A DNA stretch of 16,900 nucleotides from Bacteroidota bacterium. Lineage in GTDB: Bacteria > Bacteroidota > Bacteroidia > Flavobacteriales > Flavobacteriaceae. Below, one piece after another: positions 1 to 7,530 of the stretch. The DNA lies in NCBI GenBank assembly GCA_022601215.1, contig JAHZIZ010000156.1, positions 1 through 16,900 on the forward strand. Direction: 5' to 3'. How positions within the stretch are numbered: position 1 is the first letter of the stretch; each line of letters opens with the position of its first letter. The notes beneath the pieces were generated by a model. It was not told the DNA's origin, made no database searches, and saw only the letters and a program-made list of their open reading frames with translations. The translations under genes and the position numbers were made by a program.

Positions 1-329
1 CAATTTTAGAAAAAAGCAATAAAGTGTCCTTAGATTTTGTCAATTTACTCTCCGATAACTTAAGCGATATAAAGGATCAATTATTGCAAATGGCCTATAG
101 CTCGGTGAGAAAAAAAACAGCGCAAACTATACTTCAGTTTGCCGAAGTTTTAAATAAAAAAGAAGAGGAGGGGATCAAAATTTCTCGTTATGACTTAGCC
201 AGTGTTGCGGGAATTGCTACCGAAAGTTTAATTAGAACACTTTCAGGCTTTAAGAAACAGGGTTTTATAGAGATCGAAGGGAGGAATATTCGAATTTTGA
301 AACTGTCTGAATTACAACATGTAGAGTAA
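1..329 (+). CDS. Crp/Fnr-family transcriptional regulator, C-terminal part (5' end outside window)
   Basis: The reading frame is open from the first complete codon at position 3, so the gene begins left of the window. The GTG at 24 is only an internal codon. The visible 108 residues hold the end of the dimerisation helix and a winged helix-turn-helix of Crp/Fnr type (DLASVAGIATESLIRTLSGF, then GFIEIEGRNIRIL as the wing). In the recognition helix the Glu (codon 222-224) and the Arg four residues later (234-236) align with E181/R185 of E. coli CRP and E209/R213 of FNR, which contact the TGA core. The position of FNR Ser212 is Ile. The N-terminal sensor domain is not visible, so oxygen sensing by an iron-sulfur cluster cannot be tested here. 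It is the natural candidate regulator for the TGAY-N4-RTCA dyads found across the window. Confidence 0.9.
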   Translation, partial: ILEKSNKVSLDFVNLLSDNLSDIKDQLLQMAYSSVRKKTAQTILQFAEVLNKKEEEGIKISRYDLASVAGIATESLIRTLSGFKKQGFIEIEGRNIRILKLSELQHVE

Positions 330-332
330 ACC

Positions 333-375
333 TGATTTTTGTCATAGTTTCAAATCTCCTGTCAAGATACTTTTG
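333..375 (+). promoter_or_regulatory. Fnr/Crp-like dyad plus -7 element, promoter of first USP gene
   Basis: Dyad TGAT-TTTT-GTCA lies at 333-344 (centre 338.5). A perfect TAnnTTTG element, TACTTTTG, lies at 368-375. Dyad start to end of the -7 element is 43 bp. With a start site about five to seven bases after the -7 element, the dyad centre falls near -41 and the leader before the ATG at 393 is about a dozen bases. Operator function is inferred from the repeated geometry in this window. Confidence 0.72.
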
Positions 376-392
376 TCTTTTAAAGTATTGAG

Positions 393-1226
393 ATGACTAA
401 GGTTCTTATTCCAACAGATTTTTCAGAGAATGCATGGAATGCTATTGCATATGCTATTCAGTTTTTTGCACATGAGCCCACGCAATTTTATTTGTTGCAT
501 GTGAGTTTAATGCCCAATTATAATGACAAGAATTTAGCGACTAATTCCATTGTATTTGGACGTAATGAAGTCAAAGGGGTTCATGAAGAGTTGGATCTTT
601 TGGAACAAAAAATCAATGAAATATTTCCTCGTTCTCAGCATCAGTTTCAAGCATTACACGAGTTTGGGCTCTTTGTAGATACCGTAAAGAATACCATAAA
701 GATGAAAGAGATTGATTTTATCGTCATGGGAACGAAAGGTGCCTCTGGTTTAAAGGAAGCTGTAATAGGATCTCGGACAAGAGAAGTGCTAACGAGAATT
801 AAGTGCCCCTTACTCATTATTCCGGAGAAGGCTGCATATTCCCCTCCTAAAGAAATTGTGTTTCCAACAGATTTTAACGCCTATTTTAAAAGTAAGGTGC
901 TGCTCACTTTGGCCGAAATTACCGCCATGAATGCATCCAAAGTTCGTGTGTTGAATTTATCTCGAAAAGAACCTTCACTTACACCCACTCAGGTAAAAAA
1001 TAAGAACTATTTGGACGATTTCTTAGAGAACGCAATACATAGTTTCCATTTTGATATGTCTACGGATTTTGAGGAATCCCTGCAACATTTTATAGAGGAG
1101 TATAAAATAGACATGATTGCCATGGTCGCTAAAAATCTCAATGTACTTCAGCGTATCTTTTTTGAACCTAGAGTTGCTAAAATTAGTTATCATATAAAAA
1201 TTCCCTTTCTGGTCTTGCATGAATAA
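393..1226 (+). CDS. Two-domain universal stress protein (USP 1)
   Basis: A 277-residue protein with two tandem UspA folds. The first opens with VLIPTDFSENAWNAI and carries the ATP-binding signature G-2X-G-9X-G-S (GTKGASGLKEAVIGS), so ATP binding by this half is likely. The second half begins near IVFPTDF but has no glycine motif after its last strand (MVAKNLNVLQRI instead), so it is probably a non-binding, structural or dimerising half. No membrane segment or signal peptide is seen; it should be cytoplasmic. The start is the ATG at 393, matching the N-terminus of its paralogues. It appears to be a single-gene unit: the next USP has its own dyad promoter. Family members bind ATP or AMP and support survival under starvation or low oxygen; the specific role is unknown. 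Confidence 0.93.
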   Translation: MTKVLIPTDFSENAWNAIAYAIQFFAHEPTQFYLLHVSLMPNYNDKNLATNSIVFGRNEVKGVHEELDLLEQKINEIFPRSQHQFQALHEFGLFVDTVKNTIKMKEIDFIVMGTKGASGLKEAVIGSRTREVLTRIKCPLLIIPEKAAYSPPKEIVFPTDFNAYFKSKVLLTLAEITAMNASKVRVLNLSRKEPSLTPTQVKNKNYLDDFLENAIHSFHFDMSTDFEESLQHFIEEYKIDMIAMVAKNLNVLQRIFFEPRVAKISYHIKIPFLVLHE

Positions 1227-1233
1227 TGTAGGC

Positions 1234-1276
1234 TGACCAAAATCATTTTTTTTTGCCTTAAGGTCCAGTAGCTTTG
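1234..1276 (+). promoter_or_regulatory. Fnr/Crp-like dyad plus -7 element, promoter of USP 2-3-4 unit
   Basis: Dyad TGAC-CAAA-ATCA is at 1234-1245 (centre 1239.5), followed by a T-run. A perfect -7 match, TAGCTTTG, is at 1269-1276. The dyad-to-element span is 43 bp, the same as upstream of the first USP gene. The predicted leader before the ATG at 1302 is about 20 bases. Confidence 0.72.
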
Positions 1277-1301
1277 ATGTATCAACTTAAAAGCTGATCT
1301 T

Positions 1302-2147
1302 ATGTTAAACATTTTAGTACCCACAGACTTTTCAGAAAATGCATTTAATGCGATTCGATATGCTATGGAACTTTTTAAATATGAAAAATGCGAGTTCCTT
1401 GTAGTTAATGCTTTTGCAGATGATGTGTATGAGAACACTTTAGAATTAACTAGAGATTTCTTTGAAGAATATAAAGATAAAAGTAGGGAGGCAACAGAAA
1501 GAGCTCTGCAGAAGGTCGTTGCAGAGATGTTGAGAATTTCGCCTAACCCTAGACACAATTATGAATATAAAGCCGTTTTTGCTTCTTTGGTAGATGCGGT
1601 TAATGAGCAGAGTAATGAATTGAATGTTGATGTTGTTGTTATGGGAACCAAAGGGAAAACAGATGCCCGAGACATTACTTTTGGGAGTCAGACATTACAA
1701 GTCATTAAATATGTAAAATGTCCTGTACTTGCTATACCTAGTACTTATAGAGGTGATGGGCCAGAACGAATTGTGTTTCCTACGGATTATCAAATTCCAT
1801 ATAAACGCCGTGAACTTAAATTAGTAAATACACTAGTGCGGAACTTTAAATCAACCATTCAGTTTTTGCACATTTCGAAATCAGAGAAACTCTCGCACAG
1901 ACAACAAGATAATAGACAATTTTTAGAAGAATCCATTCCTAGTGGACAGGATACTTTTATAAATACCGACAATTATGACATTGAGAAAGCGGTCAATTAT
2001 TTTGTGCAGACCGAAAAAAGCGATCTCCTAGTTATGGTAAATAACAGACATTCATATATGGAGAGTCTTTTGTATTCTTCAACCATTGAACGTCTTGGGT
2101 TGAAGATTGAAATTCCATTTTTAGTACTACAAAACTTATCACGTTAA
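1302..2147 (+). CDS. Two-domain universal stress protein (USP 2)
   Basis: A 281-residue tandem USP. The N-terminal half starts ILVPTDFSENAFNAI and has an intact nucleotide motif (GTKGKTDARDITFGS). The C-terminal half keeps an FPTDY start but ends with MVNNRHSYMESLL, lacking G-2X-G. By eye its closest relative in the window is USP 5: both have the GTKGKTD version of the motif and a KRREL stretch early in the second domain. It is first in an apparent three-gene unit with USP 3 (12-base gap) and USP 4 (9-base gap). The ATG at 1302 fits the conserved family N-terminus and lies just after the predicted promoter. Confidence 0.93.
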   Translation: MLNILVPTDFSENAFNAIRYAMELFKYEKCEFLVVNAFADDVYENTLELTRDFFEEYKDKSREATERALQKVVAEMLRISPNPRHNYEYKAVFASLVDAVNEQSNELNVDVVVMGTKGKTDARDITFGSQTLQVIKYVKCPVLAIPSTYRGDGPERIVFPTDYQIPYKRRELKLVNTLVRNFKSTIQFLHISKSEKLSHRQQDNRQFLEESIPSGQDTFINTDNYDIEKAVNYFVQTEKSDLLVMVNNRHSYMESLLYSSTIERLGLKIEIPFLVLQNLSR

Positions 2148-2159
2148 AAAACAAAGCCT

Positions 2160-3017
2160 ATGAAACGCGTAATCCTACCAACCGACTTCTCCAAGAATGC
2201 TTATAATGCCATTCGGTATGCCATTACATTGATGGAACAAGAATCTTGTACGTTCTATTTGCTGAACACCTATACGCCTGCTTCTTTTTATATAGGGGTG
2301 AACTTAATGAGTAGTTATACCACTTTGGAGCTTGAGAATATTGTTAAAAAAGCATCTAAAAAAGGACTGGATGAGGTGGAAGAACAAATCAAGAGTGAAT
2401 TTCAAAACCCCAAGCATATCTTTGTTAAAATTTCCGCCTTCAATCTTTTGCATACAGAAATTAATGCCCTAGCACAAAGTCATAATGTTGACCTTGTAGT
2501 GATGGGAACTAAAGGAGCCACAGGCGCGCAGGAAATTTTAATGGGTACACAAACAATGCATACCATAAAAAAGGTGCAGTGTCCCGTAATTGCAGTTCCT
2601 TCAAGTTTTGATTATGAAACACCAAAAGAGATTTTGTTTGCAACCGATTTTAAGTTTGATCAAAAAAATGCATGTCTATCATTGCTTAAAGATTTTTCGG
2701 AACAACATATTGCAAGAGTGAATATACTCAATGCCTATCACGGAGTATCCTTGACCAATGAACAAGAGGAAAATAAAACTTTCTTAGATGATTATTTTAA
2801 TCATTCCGCTCATGTTTTTCACTCGACATCAGGCGTAGACGTCGTTGAGGCGGTAGAAGAATTTCAGGTGAAACACAAGATTAATTTCTTGATAATGATT
2901 CATAATAAGCATACCTTTTTTGAGAACCTATTGTTTAAGCCCGTCATCAATCAGTTAGCATATCATATACAAGTTCCCTTTATGGTGATTCCTTCTGTAG
3001 AGCGAATGAAATCTTAA
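2160..3017 (+). CDS. Two-domain universal stress protein (USP 3)
   Basis: A 285-residue tandem USP. Domain one begins VILPTDFSKNAYNAI and has the ATP motif GTKGATGAQEILMGT (Gly-Thr in place of Gly-Ser, allowed in the family). Domain two begins ILFATDF and ends with a degenerate stretch, MIHNKHTFFENLLF, with no glycine loop, and the terminal strand VPFMVIPS. The NKHTFF stretch recurs closely in USP 5 and more loosely in USP 2 and 4, so it is a family feature of the second half and not random decay. The 12-base gap to USP 2 and the lack of a promoter between them imply cotranscription. Confidence 0.93.
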   Translation: MKRVILPTDFSKNAYNAIRYAITLMEQESCTFYLLNTYTPASFYIGVNLMSSYTTLELENIVKKASKKGLDEVEEQIKSEFQNPKHIFVKISAFNLLHTEINALAQSHNVDLVVMGTKGATGAQEILMGTQTMHTIKKVQCPVIAVPSSFDYETPKEILFATDFKFDQKNACLSLLKDFSEQHIARVNILNAYHGVSLTNEQEENKTFLDDYFNHSAHVFHSTSGVDVVEAVEEFQVKHKINFLIMIHNKHTFFENLLFKPVINQLAYHIQVPFMVIPSVERMKS

Positions 3018-3026
3018 TCGTGCGTC

Positions 3027-3878
3027 ATGAAAAACATCCTCTTATTAACCGATTTTTCAGACAACGCATACAATGCGTTGTTATATACGACCCAATTATT
3101 TAAGTCGTCACCGTGCAAATTCTATTTGATACATTCTTTTGAAGGTGAGATGTCCCTGTTAACAAGCAGAGTAGATATTGGAAAGTCCGAGCAGGTATAC
3201 GATCAACTCTTTGAAAGTGCAGAATCAAAATTAATGGAATGTAAACGTTCCATTGAACGGGATTCGGAACCTTATGGTCATAGCTATGAAATAATCGCTT
3301 CATCAAGACCCTTACCTAAGGAGGTGAATTATTTAATAAAAAAAATGACAGCGAATTTTGTCGTTTTAGGAACCAAGGGGGTTACCGCAGCAACAGAAGT
3401 ATTATTAGGAAGTAATGCTGTGAAAGTCATCAAAAAAATAAAAGGTTGTCCGCTTTTAATTATTCCAGAGCGCATAAATTTTCAACCCGTACAAAAAATG
3501 GCTTTTGCAACTGGGTTTCAGAATGAGGTAGCTCCTTCTGAATGGGAGGTTATAAAATCTTTGATGACAATGACCAAATCCCATTTACATATTTTAAATG
3601 TCCAGAGAGACCAGGAAGAACTCAGTGCGTCACAGCATGAAAACAGGCATAATTTGAAAAACCTATTATTGGAAGCTTCAGCAGATATCTTACGTCTTCA
3701 GAAAAAAGAAACCAAAACGGAAACCATATTAGAATTTATAGCTTCGGAAAACGTGGATTTCTTGATTATGATTTTTTATAAGCATGGTTTTTTGAAAAGC
3801 CTCTTTAGAGAAAGTGTCATAAAAAAAATTGGGCGTCAGGCACAAATTCCTTATTTAATGATTCCTGCAAGAACTTGA
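3027..3878 (+). CDS. Two-domain universal stress protein (USP 4)
   Basis: A 283-residue tandem USP, the most divergent of the + strand set. It begins ILLLTDFSDNAYNAL, without the usual proline before TDFS. The nucleotide motif of domain one is intact (GTKGVTAATEVLLGS). Domain two starts MAFATGF, where the Asp of the TDF motif has become Gly, and its end, MIFYKHGFLKSLF, lacks G-2X-G. It is the last gene of the USP 2-3-4 unit, 9 bases after USP 3. Its TGA stop codon (3876-3878) lies inside the dyad that serves the next unit. Confidence 0.92.
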   Translation: MKNILLLTDFSDNAYNALLYTTQLFKSSPCKFYLIHSFEGEMSLLTSRVDIGKSEQVYDQLFESAESKLMECKRSIERDSEPYGHSYEIIASSRPLPKEVNYLIKKMTANFVVLGTKGVTAATEVLLGSNAVKVIKKIKGCPLLIIPERINFQPVQKMAFATGFQNEVAPSEWEVIKSLMTMTKSHLHILNVQRDQEELSASQHENRHNLKNLLLEASADILRLQKKETKTETILEFIASENVDFLIMIFYKHGFLKSLFRESVIKKIGRQAQIPYLMIPART

Positions 3879-3917
3879 TAATTATCATTGTTTAGATAGC
3901 ATCGTCTGCCTACTTTG
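3876..3917 (+). promoter_or_regulatory. Perfect FNR-type palindrome plus -7-like element, promoter of USP 5 operon
   Basis: TGAT-AATT-ATCA at 3876-3887 is a perfect 12-base palindrome, and with the preceding T (3875) it gives the half-site TTGAT of the classical FNR box. The -7 element is TACTTTG (3911-3917), one base shorter between TA and TTTG than the consensus, so the span is 42 instead of 43 bp. The dyad overlaps the stop codon of USP 4. The predicted leader before the ATG at 3940 is about 17 bases. Confidence 0.72.
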
Positions 3918-3939
3918 AGTTAGTCTAATTCAAACAACA

Positions 3940-4797
3940 ATGACGATGAAAAAGAAGATACTTATCCCTACAGATTTCTCAAGAAACGCATGGGGCGCTA
4001 TTAGTTATGCATTGGAGCTTTTTAAAAATGAAACTTGTGATTTCTTTATTCTGAATGCCTATGATAGGATCTCATTCACCTTGAATGAAATAACAAATCC
4101 TTCGGTAGATAAAACACATTTAGAAATGATTCAGGAGGAATCGGAACTAGGTCTAAAAAGAATTTCTCAACGAATTTCTTTTAGAGATGAGGCCCTTGCC
4201 CATCAATATTTTTACCTATCTAAAGGAGAAGACCTTATCGCCGCTATGAAAGATGTTATCGAGAAAAAGGACATTGATCTTGTGGTAATGGGTACGAAGG
4301 GTAAAACGGATAACCGAAACGTAGCTTTTGGCAGTAATACTGTAATTGCTATGGAAAAAATAAGAAGTTGTCCAGTCTTATCAGTTCCTCCCAATGTAAT
4401 TTTTAAAGAGCCTAACGAAATTGTGTTTCCTACAAGTTTTAGAACTCATTTTAAGCGTCGTGAATTAGAACATCTTATTGAGATAGCCAAAATTACTAAT
4501 GCACCTATTAGAGTTTTACATGTTCAGAAAGAATTAGAATTGGATGCAGAACAAAAAAACTATAAAGCAATGTTAGCAGAATATTTGGATGGAGTGACAT
4601 TCAGCTTTCATACGTTAGATAATGCTAGTATTGATGTTGCTGTTCAGTTTTTCGTTCAAAGTAGAGATAGCGATATGATCGCTTTTATTAACAAAAAGCA
4701 CACCTTTTTCTCTACTATTTTTTCTCAACCTATGGTGAAATCACTGGGGGTAAATTCGGAAGTGCCTGTTTTGGCCATGCATGATTTTAGAAATTAA
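3940..4797 (+). CDS. Two-domain universal stress protein (USP 5)
   Basis: A 285-residue tandem USP. It begins MTMKKKILIPTDFSRNAWGAI; the Met at codon 3 could also be the start, but the ATG at 3940 gives the longer product after the predicted promoter. The ATP motif of domain one is complete (GTKGKTDNRNVAFGS). Domain two begins IVFPTSF (Asp replaced by Ser) and ends FINKKHTFFSTIF without a glycine loop. It looks most like USP 2. It heads a four-gene unit with the baeRF-like protein (11-base gap), the ATP-cone nuclease fusion and the beta-CASP RNase, which ties this USP to nucleic-acid functions more closely than its neighbours. Confidence 0.92.
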   Translation: MTMKKKILIPTDFSRNAWGAISYALELFKNETCDFFILNAYDRISFTLNEITNPSVDKTHLEMIQEESELGLKRISQRISFRDEALAHQYFYLSKGEDLIAAMKDVIEKKDIDLVVMGTKGKTDNRNVAFGSNTVIAMEKIRSCPVLSVPPNVIFKEPNEIVFPTSFRTHFKRRELEHLIEIAKITNAPIRVLHVQKELELDAEQKNYKAMLAEYLDGVTFSFHTLDNASIDVAVQFFVQSRDSDMIAFINKKHTFFSTIFSQPMVKSLGVNSEVPVLAMHDFRN

Positions 4798-4808
4798 AAA
4801 TACTCGTT

Positions 4809-5216
4809 ATGAAACAAATTGGAATTTGGATAGATAAAAGATTTGCCTATATCATTTCAGGCATAACCGAAAAGGATCAACAGGTTGTTAGAATAGAATC
4901 TAATGTTGAGGATTATCATGTTGGTGGTGGTTCTGGAACAAGATTTAAAGGAGGACCACAGGATGTTGTACAAGATAGTAAGTATCTAGAGCGGGAAAAA
5001 AAGCAACTAAAGGATTACTTTAAAATAGTTATACAAGAGCTTATGGGCGAAGATAGTATTCTGATTTTTGGACCAGCTGAAACCGGTCAAAAATTGCAAA
5101 AACTACTTTTTCAAGAATTCCCAGAAATCGAAGGAAAGGTGGAAAGTCTCTCAAAAGCAGATAGTATGACTGTGAACCAAATGAAGGCTTGGGTCAGGGA
5201 TTTTTATTCTCATTAA
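4809..5216 (+). CDS. Small baeRF-like (bacterial eRF1/attachment-type) protein, putative
   Basis: A 135-residue soluble protein. It starts GIWIDKRFAYII, which resembles the opening strand (WxDxxxAxI) of small bacterial proteins related to the archaeo-eukaryotic release factor domain, sometimes annotated as host attachment or translational machinery proteins. The second half has ILIFGPAETGQKLQKLL, fitting their conserved xGPxxxxxxL stretch, and ends MTVNQMKAWVRDFY. A Gly-rich loop (HVGGGSGTRFKGGPQ) sits near residues 37-51. No membrane segment or signal peptide is present. It lies 11 bases after USP 5 and 20 bases before the ATP-cone gene, so cotranscription is likely. The family assignment rests on motif resemblance only; ribosome or tRNA interaction would be inference. 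Confidence 0.6.
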   Translation: MKQIGIWIDKRFAYIISGITEKDQQVVRIESNVEDYHVGGGSGTRFKGGPQDVVQDSKYLEREKKQLKDYFKIVIQELMGEDSILIFGPAETGQKLQKLLFQEFPEIEGKVESLSKADSMTVNQMKAWVRDFYSH

Positions 5217-5236
5217 CGTCATAAGAGTCAATAGTC

Positions 5237-6073
5237 ATGAAAGAGGTTGAAATCATAAAGGCGTCGGGAGAGAAAGTCAATTTTTCAACTGAGAAATTAC
5301 GTAATTCACTGAAAAGAAGTGGAGCAGACGAGACTTCCGTTAGGGTCATTATAGATAAAGTAGTAGATGAGCTATACTCCGGGATAACAACAGCTGAAAT
5401 TTATCAACGAGCCTATTCTTTGCTAAAGAAAAAGAAATCGATTTTTGCAAGTAAGTACAAGCTCAAGAAAGCCATATACGAACTAGGACCCACGGGGTTT
5501 CCTTTTGAACAATTTGTAGCTGCAATATTAAAATATTCAGGCTACAGCGTTAAAGTAGGAGTATATTTTCAAGGTAAATGCGTCTCTCACGAAGTCGATG
5601 TAGTAGCTAGAAAAAAGGATCAATTCATTGTTGCAGAATGTAAATTTCATGGGGATCATGGTCGCAAATGCGATGTAAAGATTCCGTTGTACATACATTC
5701 TAGATATCGTGATGTGCTAGCAAATTATTCTCAAGTTGAAAAGGAAGGAAAACCTAATCAAGGCTGGGTGGTTACTAATACTCGATTTACTAAAGATGCA
5801 CTGCAATATGGTAATTGCGCACAACTCAGAATGGTCAGTTGGGACTATCCAAAAGACTATTGTTTAAAAGACCGAATTGATCGATTAGGCTTATATCCTA
5901 TCACTGTTTCTACACTTTTATCTAAGAGAGAAAAACAGTTTTTACTAAGTCGAGATATTGTACTTTGTAGAGACTTAGTGAATGATGATTTTTATTTAGA
6001 TCAGTTACATATTTCTAAAAACAGGAAAGTCAGAATTTTAGATGAAATTAGGCAATTATGTAATGTTGTATAA
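5237..6073 (+). CDS. ATP-cone / PD-(D/E)xK (Mrr-like) nuclease-fold fusion protein
   Basis: 278 residues in two parts. Residues about 3-85 match an ATP-cone (VEIIKASGEKVNFSTEKL and ITTAEIYQRAYSLLKKK), the nucleotide-sensing domain of ribonucleotide reductases and NrdR. Residues about 86-165 look like a type IV restriction endonuclease-like fold: GPTGFPFEQFVAAILKYSGY, then Asp121 in HEVDVVA and Glu134-Cys-Lys136 in IVAECKF, a D...ExK active-site pattern. The rest (166-278) is an unassigned C-terminal region with WVVTNTRFTKDA. No methyltransferase or helicase is nearby, so it is not an obvious restriction-modification system. The beta-CASP gene starts 5 bases downstream. A nuclease gated by adenine nucleotides is a reasonable inference; the substrate is unknown. 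Confidence 0.82.
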   Translation: MKEVEIIKASGEKVNFSTEKLRNSLKRSGADETSVRVIIDKVVDELYSGITTAEIYQRAYSLLKKKKSIFASKYKLKKAIYELGPTGFPFEQFVAAILKYSGYSVKVGVYFQGKCVSHEVDVVARKKDQFIVAECKFHGDHGRKCDVKIPLYIHSRYRDVLANYSQVEKEGKPNQGWVVTNTRFTKDALQYGNCAQLRMVSWDYPKDYCLKDRIDRLGLYPITVSTLLSKREKQFLLSRDIVLCRDLVNDDFYLDQLHISKNRKVRILDEIRQLCNVV

Positions 6074-6078
6074 GTATT

Positions 6079-7449
6079 ATGAAAACAGCCAGGGTACATT
6101 TTTTAGGAGGCGTTGAAACGGTTACTGGATCTAAGTTTTTAATAGAAACTGAAGGGTTAAATGTACTGGTGGATTGTGGGATGTTTCAAGGGTTGAAAGA
6201 ACTTAGGAAGCTCAATTGGGAGCCCCTTCCAGTCGATGTTTCTAATATTGATGTAGTGTTGCTTACACACGGACATTTAGATCATGTTGGGTATTTACCA
6301 CGATTGGTACGACAGGGGTTTACGGGAAAAATTTTAGGAACGGCGCCTACGCTAGCAATTACTGAGATTATACTGAAAGATAGCGCTAAAATTAATGAGG
6401 AGGAAGCGAAGAAAGCTAATGATGAAGGATACAGTGAACATACACCCGCGCTTCCTTTTTATACCATGGAAGAAGCCGAAAATACTCGTTTGCTTTTTGA
6501 GACAGTGGGGATAAATGAATCCATCTTTTTGTCTGATCAAGTAGCTAGCACCTTTCGATATAATGGGCATATCTTAGGCGCTACATTTATTGAATTGACC
6601 ATTGGAGAAAAACTCTTTGTTTTTTCTGGTGATATAGGGAGAGAAAACGATCTGCTCCTTTATTCCCCGGATAAACCAAGATGGGCTGATTATTTGTTTG
6701 TGGAAAGCACTTATGGAAATCGAATACATAAAGAGACACTGCTTTCAGAAAAAATAATCCGTCTAGTAAAAGAGGTTATAACACAAAAGGGTATTCTAAT
6801 TATACCGGCATTTGCCGTGGAACGAATGCAAACAATATTATTTCTGCTATGGGAATTATATCAAAAAAATAGCATTCCGAACATTCCAATATACATAGAC
6901 AGTCCTATGGGGAATGATGTTTTGTCTCTTTTTGCAACATTCACCAATTGGCACAAACTCAATGACCGGGAAGTGGCAAATATGATCAATAGGGCCCACT
7001 TAATAATATCCTATCGAGATACCTGGAAAACGATTGATAACCCTCAGCCAAAAATAGTGATTGCTGGGAGTGGTATGATAACTGGAGGTCGAGTGCTAAC
7101 TTATTTACAACAATTCATAGACGAGCCTTCAGCACAAATACTCCTTGTAGGATATCAAGCGGAAGGCACACGAGGAAGGCAATTGATTGAAGGTGCGGAT
7201 GAAGTTAAATTTTTCGGAAAGCACTATCCCGTCAAAGCAAAAATACACCAGATTGAAAGCCTCTCTGCCCATGCCGATCAGAACGAAATAATAAACTGGT
7301 TAAGTGATATTAAAAACGTTCCTGAAGAAGTTTTTCTGATACATGGAGACGCACTAGCTACCGATACGCTACGCGCAAAAATTGAAAATCAGTTTCATTG
7401 GAATGTCCATATTCCAACATTGTATGAAACTGTTGATTTACAAGTGTAA
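6079..7449 (+). CDS. Beta-CASP metallo-beta-lactamase fold ribonuclease (RNA-processing exonuclease family)
   Basis: 456 residues, the usual size for bacterial CPSF73/Ysh1-like hydrolases. The zinc-binding motif HxHxDH is complete (His64, His66, Asp68, His69 in THGHLDHVG), with His164 in YNGHILGAT and Asp185 in FSGDIGREN as further metal ligands. The beta-CASP and RNA-specificity parts follow: IIPAFAVERMQ, SAHAD (His398, motif B) and IHGD (His422, motif C). All catalytic positions expected of an active zinc-dependent RNase are present. It is cytoplasmic with no signal peptide. It is the last gene of the USP 5 unit, 5 bases after the nuclease-fold fusion. The family cuts or trims RNA; its exact substrate here cannot be told. 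Confidence 0.9.
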   Translation: MKTARVHFLGGVETVTGSKFLIETEGLNVLVDCGMFQGLKELRKLNWEPLPVDVSNIDVVLLTHGHLDHVGYLPRLVRQGFTGKILGTAPTLAITEIILKDSAKINEEEAKKANDEGYSEHTPALPFYTMEEAENTRLLFETVGINESIFLSDQVASTFRYNGHILGATFIELTIGEKLFVFSGDIGRENDLLLYSPDKPRWADYLFVESTYGNRIHKETLLSEKIIRLVKEVITQKGILIIPAFAVERMQTILFLLWELYQKNSIPNIPIYIDSPMGNDVLSLFATFTNWHKLNDREVANMINRAHLIISYRDTWKTIDNPQPKIVIAGSGMITGGRVLTYLQQFIDEPSAQILLVGYQAEGTRGRQLIEGADEVKFFGKHYPVKAKIHQIESLSAHADQNEIINWLSDIKNVPEEVFLIHGDALATDTLRAKIENQFHWNVHIPTLYETVDLQV

Positions 7450-7464
7450 TTCTTTATTTTGAAC

Positions 7465-7507
7465 TGACAATTGTCATTTTGTAATGATCCGATATAGATT
7501 ACTTTTA
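7465..7507 (+). promoter_or_regulatory. Perfect Fnr/Crp-like palindrome plus -7 element, promoter of the ldhA operon
   Basis: TGAC-AATT-GTCA at 7465-7476 is a perfect palindrome, followed by TTTTG (7477-7481), which could serve as the Bacteroidota -33 TTTG. A near-perfect -7 element, TACTTTTA, is at 7500-7507 (seven of eight positions counting the free n bases). The span is 43 bp. The leader to the ATG at 7575 would be about 60 bases, longer than at the other promoters here, and contains a G-rich stretch (7519-7542). Confidence 0.72.
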
Positions 7508-7530
7508 ATTCATTGAAAGGTGGGGCTCCC

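Noticed and set aside
1190..1558. Open frame of 122 codons on the minus strand
   Set aside because: It crosses the dyad promoter and the start of USP 2 in antisense and shows no family motif.
393..3878. USP genes as a recent tandem amplification
   Set aside because: The paralogues share motifs but differ widely elsewhere, and no long nucleotide repeats are seen between them, so the duplications are old.
5237..6073. Restriction-modification or defence locus
   Set aside because: There is an Mrr-like fold but no methyltransferase, helicase or specificity gene nearby, no mobile-element signs, and the base composition matches the neighbours. The operon context points to physiology.
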